NCBI GenBank assembly: GCA_029880245.1
Contig: JAOUOR010000005.1
Location: forward strand, 1 to 49,320
Direction of reading: 5' to 3'
DNA from: Alphaproteobacteria bacterium
GTDB lineage: Bacteria > Pseudomonadota > Alphaproteobacteria > Micavibrionales > Micavibrionaceae
Length of the DNA: 49,320 bases
Below the pieces are notes generated by a model. The model did no database searches, was not told the DNA's origin, and worked only from the letters and a program-made list of their open reading frames with translations. Shown here piece after piece: positions 47,233 to 49,320 of the stretch (position 1 is the first letter of the stretch; each line of letters begins with the position of its first letter). The position numbers and the translations under genes were made by a program.

Positions 47233-48561
47233 ATGAATGGTATAAACCAATTTTTTCTGGCCGTTTTTGCTTTGTGCAGCGTGGCTTTACAGAGTGTTGC
47301 TTCTGCGGAAACTCTGCAGGACTCGCTTATTAGTGCCATGAAAGAACATCCATCTGTTGAAGTTGCCGAGGCGGGGTATATGTCTGCTCTGCAAGATGAA
47401 CGACGTGCTTTTTCCGGATATTTCCCAGAGGTTAATGTTTCCGGAGCGTTTGGTCGCGTGTATCAGGATAATGCGACAAGCCGTGGTCTGGATGTTGTGC
47501 GTGGGGCCGGGTATTCAGGTTATGGTGAAGGCAATATTACCATGCGCCAGCATCTTTTTGATGGTTTTAAAACAACCCGCAAGATTGATGCTGCCGAGGC
47601 TGCTGCGTTGAAAAAAAATCTGGATATTCTGGAGGTTAAGAATGATCTGGTCTTTCGGGTTGCACGGAGCTATCTCGATTTATTGCGTGTAGGGGAATCT
47701 ATCGCTTTGCTACAAGAGCAACGCGATAAAATAACAGAATACGAACAAAAAATACTTTCTCTTGTCAAAGAGGGGTTGTCTGATGAAGTGGAAGGACAAC
47801 AAGCTCGTGATGTACGTATGATTGTTGATGGTGTGATCGCTGAATATAAGGGGCAGTTTCTTTCGGCCAAATCAAAATATACGGAGCTTACAGGACAGGC
47901 GGCGAAAGGGGGATTCGTTGTACCAGAATCTCTTGCCTATTATGTATCGGAAAATATTGAAGATGAAATAACACTGGCTAATGATTATCACTATTCGGTT
48001 TTAATTGCCGATGCCGATATCCTCGCTGCGGAATCTCAGATGTTGGCGGCTAAATCAGAATATTATCCCGATATGGATGGTGAAGTATCTTTTGCTAAAA
48101 CAGATAAGAGGGATTTGATTGGTGGTGAATCTAAAGATGTAAAAGCTTTGGTTCGGATGAACTGGAATTTCTCAATGGGTGGGAAGAAGGCTGCAAATAC
48201 TAAAGGGCTGACCTATAAATATGAGGCGGCGAAGGCGAATAAGAAAGATATCCTTAGGAAAATCAGCCAATCAATCGAAAACTCTTATGCACAATATGAT
48301 ACGGCAAAGCAGAAGCTGGCTTTGTCTACAGAGCGCATAGTATTGAACAGGAAACTTCTGGATGCCTATAAGTCCCAATATGAAGGGGCACGGATTAGCC
48401 TTCTTGCTCTTATGCGTGCAGAAAGTCAGCTTTTTAATGCACGGCTTGAGGAAATTGAAAACAGATACGGCTTACTTCTATCGGAATTCTATTTGCTCTC
48501 ATCATCAGGTCGCCTGGGCAGTATTTTGCTCGGTGAATATTTACAGGAAACGCATCAGTAA
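47233..48561 (+). CDS. TolC-family outer membrane channel for type I secretion
   Basis: TolC-type proteins form the outer membrane and periplasmic tunnel of type I secretion and efflux systems. The 442-residue product has a signal peptide cleaved after SVASA (residue 25), then two repeats of long helices (ETLQDSLISAMKEHPSVEVAEAGY near the start and ISQSIENSYAQYDTAKQKLALS near residue 350) and the family motif LFDGFKTTRKIDAAEA. Because a LapB-type ATPase gene follows two bases later, it probably exports a large adhesin or similar RTX protein. Confidence 0.94.
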   Translation: MNGINQFFLAVFALCSVALQSVASAETLQDSLISAMKEHPSVEVAEAGYMSALQDERRAFSGYFPEVNVSGAFGRVYQDNATSRGLDVVRGAGYSGYGEGNITMRQHLFDGFKTTRKIDAAEAAALKKNLDILEVKNDLVFRVARSYLDLLRVGESIALLQEQRDKITEYEQKILSLVKEGLSDEVEGQQARDVRMIVDGVIAEYKGQFLSAKSKYTELTGQAAKGGFVVPESLAYYVSENIEDEITLANDYHYSVLIADADILAAESQMLAAKSEYYPDMDGEVSFAKTDKRDLIGGESKDVKALVRMNWNFSMGGKKAANTKGLTYKYEAAKANKKDILRKISQSIENSYAQYDTAKQKLALSTERIVLNRKLLDAYKSQYEGARISLLALMRAESQLFNARLEEIENRYGLLLSEFYLLSSSGRLGSILLGEYLQETHQ

Positions 48562-48563
48562 TT

Positions 48564-49320
48564 ATGTCTGCTTCTAAAGCCAAGGCAATAAAGCAAGAAC
48601 CCAAGGCGGACGCCTCTGATTATCTTATTAAGTGTCTGGCGAGACTTTGTGCGCATCATGGTTTTGCGCGTTCGGAAGAAAGTCTTAAGTCAGGGTTGCC
48701 TTATGAGGGGCAAGCCATTGGACCTGAATTATTTTGTGAAGCGGCGCGTAGTGCAGGGCTACATGCAAAGACGGTAAAAAAGGCAAAGCTTGACGGGATT
48801 TCTACATCTGTTTTGCCTTGTGTGGTTTTTCTGGATAAGGCTTCACCGGTGCTGGTATTGGAGAAAAACGGCAAGGTTTTGAAATTCTATGATCCTGAGC
48901 ATGACGAGGTGATGGAACATAGTATTGCGGCTGTTCAAAAACGGTATAGAGGATATGCGATTTTAGCATATCCGAAGGCATCTTTAGATCATTCATCACA
49001 AAATGATAGCATAAAAAATTCCGGTCATTGGTTCTGGGGCCTTGTTCAAGAAAACAGGCGCACCTATCAGATGGCGATTATGGCCTCCCTTTTTATCAAT
49101 CTTTTTGCATTGGTCAGTCCGTTATTTGTGATGAATGTTTATGACCGTGTTATTCCCAATGAGGCTATTGATACGGGTTGGGCGCTGGGGATAGGGGCGT
49201 TGGTTGCCTTTATTTTTGATTTTATCTTCCGGAATTTGCGGGGCTATCTGATTGATTTTTCAGGGCGGCGCATTGATGTGAGTGCGGCCAAGAAAATCTA
49301 TGGTCATGTTTTGAATATGC
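48564..49320 (+). CDS. LapB-type type I secretion ATPase, N-terminal part (runs off the window)
   Basis: This is the ABC transporter that powers type I secretion. The visible 252 residues contain an N-terminal C39-like peptidase domain (DYLIKCLARLCAHHGFARSEESLKSGLP...) that lacks the catalytic Cys/His pair, as in the LapB group, and from about residue 155 the first membrane helices, including VSPLFVMNVYDRVIPNEA, the typical motif of these exporters. The nucleotide-binding domain is beyond the edge. The start at 48564 is two bases after the TolC-like stop. The substrate and the membrane-fusion protein are not in the window. Confidence 0.9.
   Translation, partial: MSASKAKAIKQEPKADASDYLIKCLARLCAHHGFARSEESLKSGLPYEGQAIGPELFCEAARSAGLHAKTVKKAKLDGISTSVLPCVVFLDKASPVLVLEKNGKVLKFYDPEHDEVMEHSIAAVQKRYRGYAILAYPKASLDHSSQNDSIKNSGHWFWGLVQENRRTYQMAIMASLFINLFALVSPLFVMNVYDRVIPNEAIDTGWALGIGALVAFIFDFIFRNLRGYLIDFSGRRIDVSAAKKIYGHVLNM

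Overview
The window is a contiguous chromosomal segment of a Gram-negative bacterium, most likely an alphaproteobacterium. The evidence for this is the gene order lpxC-bamD-recN-ligA after ftsZ, a split proton-translocating transhydrogenase (pntA1-pntA2-pntB), a DNPR-type (meso-diaminopimelate) MurE, a long FtsZ, and dispersed palindromic repeats with TGTCAT...ATGACA ends. The finer lineage cannot be decided from sequence alone. The composition looks moderate in GC, with clear AT-rich patches.

Layout. (1) 1-6757: the 3' end of tuf, a secreted protein of unknown function, and a glycine cleavage operon (gcvT-gcvH-gcvPA-small membrane protein-gcvPB) that separates tuf from secE-nusG. (2) 6758-7603: no convincing gene; nested palindromic repeats, an 88-bp direct duplication and a near-consensus sigma70 promoter with no obvious target. 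(3) 7604-9931: msrA on the minus strand with two plausible starts, an AmpD-like amidase, a single-domain response regulator and the RNase P RNA gene. (4) 9932-23385: the division and cell wall (dcw) cluster mraZ-rsmH-ftsL-ftsI-murE-[152-aa protein]-mraY-murD-ftsW-murG-murC-murB, preceded by a four-copy MraZ box. murF is absent from its usual place. (5) 23386-29214: a minus-strand island inside the dcw cluster. It holds a hydrolase, a ketosynthase III, a heme-oxygenase-like protein and an unknown protein in a tight operon, followed by a membrane-anchored MurF-like ligase and an AT-rich unknown gene. (6) 29215-35764: the dcw cluster resumes with ddl-ftsQ-ftsA-ftsZ-lpxC. (7) 35765-37980: two tandem minus-strand pentapeptide-repeat genes and the vestige of a third. 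(8) 37981-42568: bamD-recN-ligA, with ligA showing a sharp internal composition change. (9) 42565-46973: a small unknown gene, a lysophospholipase-like hydrolase and pntA1-pntA2-pntB, all on the minus strand. (10) 47233-end: a TolC-family outer membrane protein and the start of a LapB-type type I secretion ATPase.

How the genes work together: most of the window builds and divides the envelope (peptidoglycan precursors, divisome, lipid A commitment by LpxC, outer membrane protein assembly by BamD). The points most worth following are the apparent replacement of murF by a membrane-bound ligase without the usual substrate domain, the four-gene ketosynthase/heme-oxygenase-like operon next to it, the pentapeptide-gene array that has expanded and contracted in exact 1,022-bp units, and the mosaic ligA.
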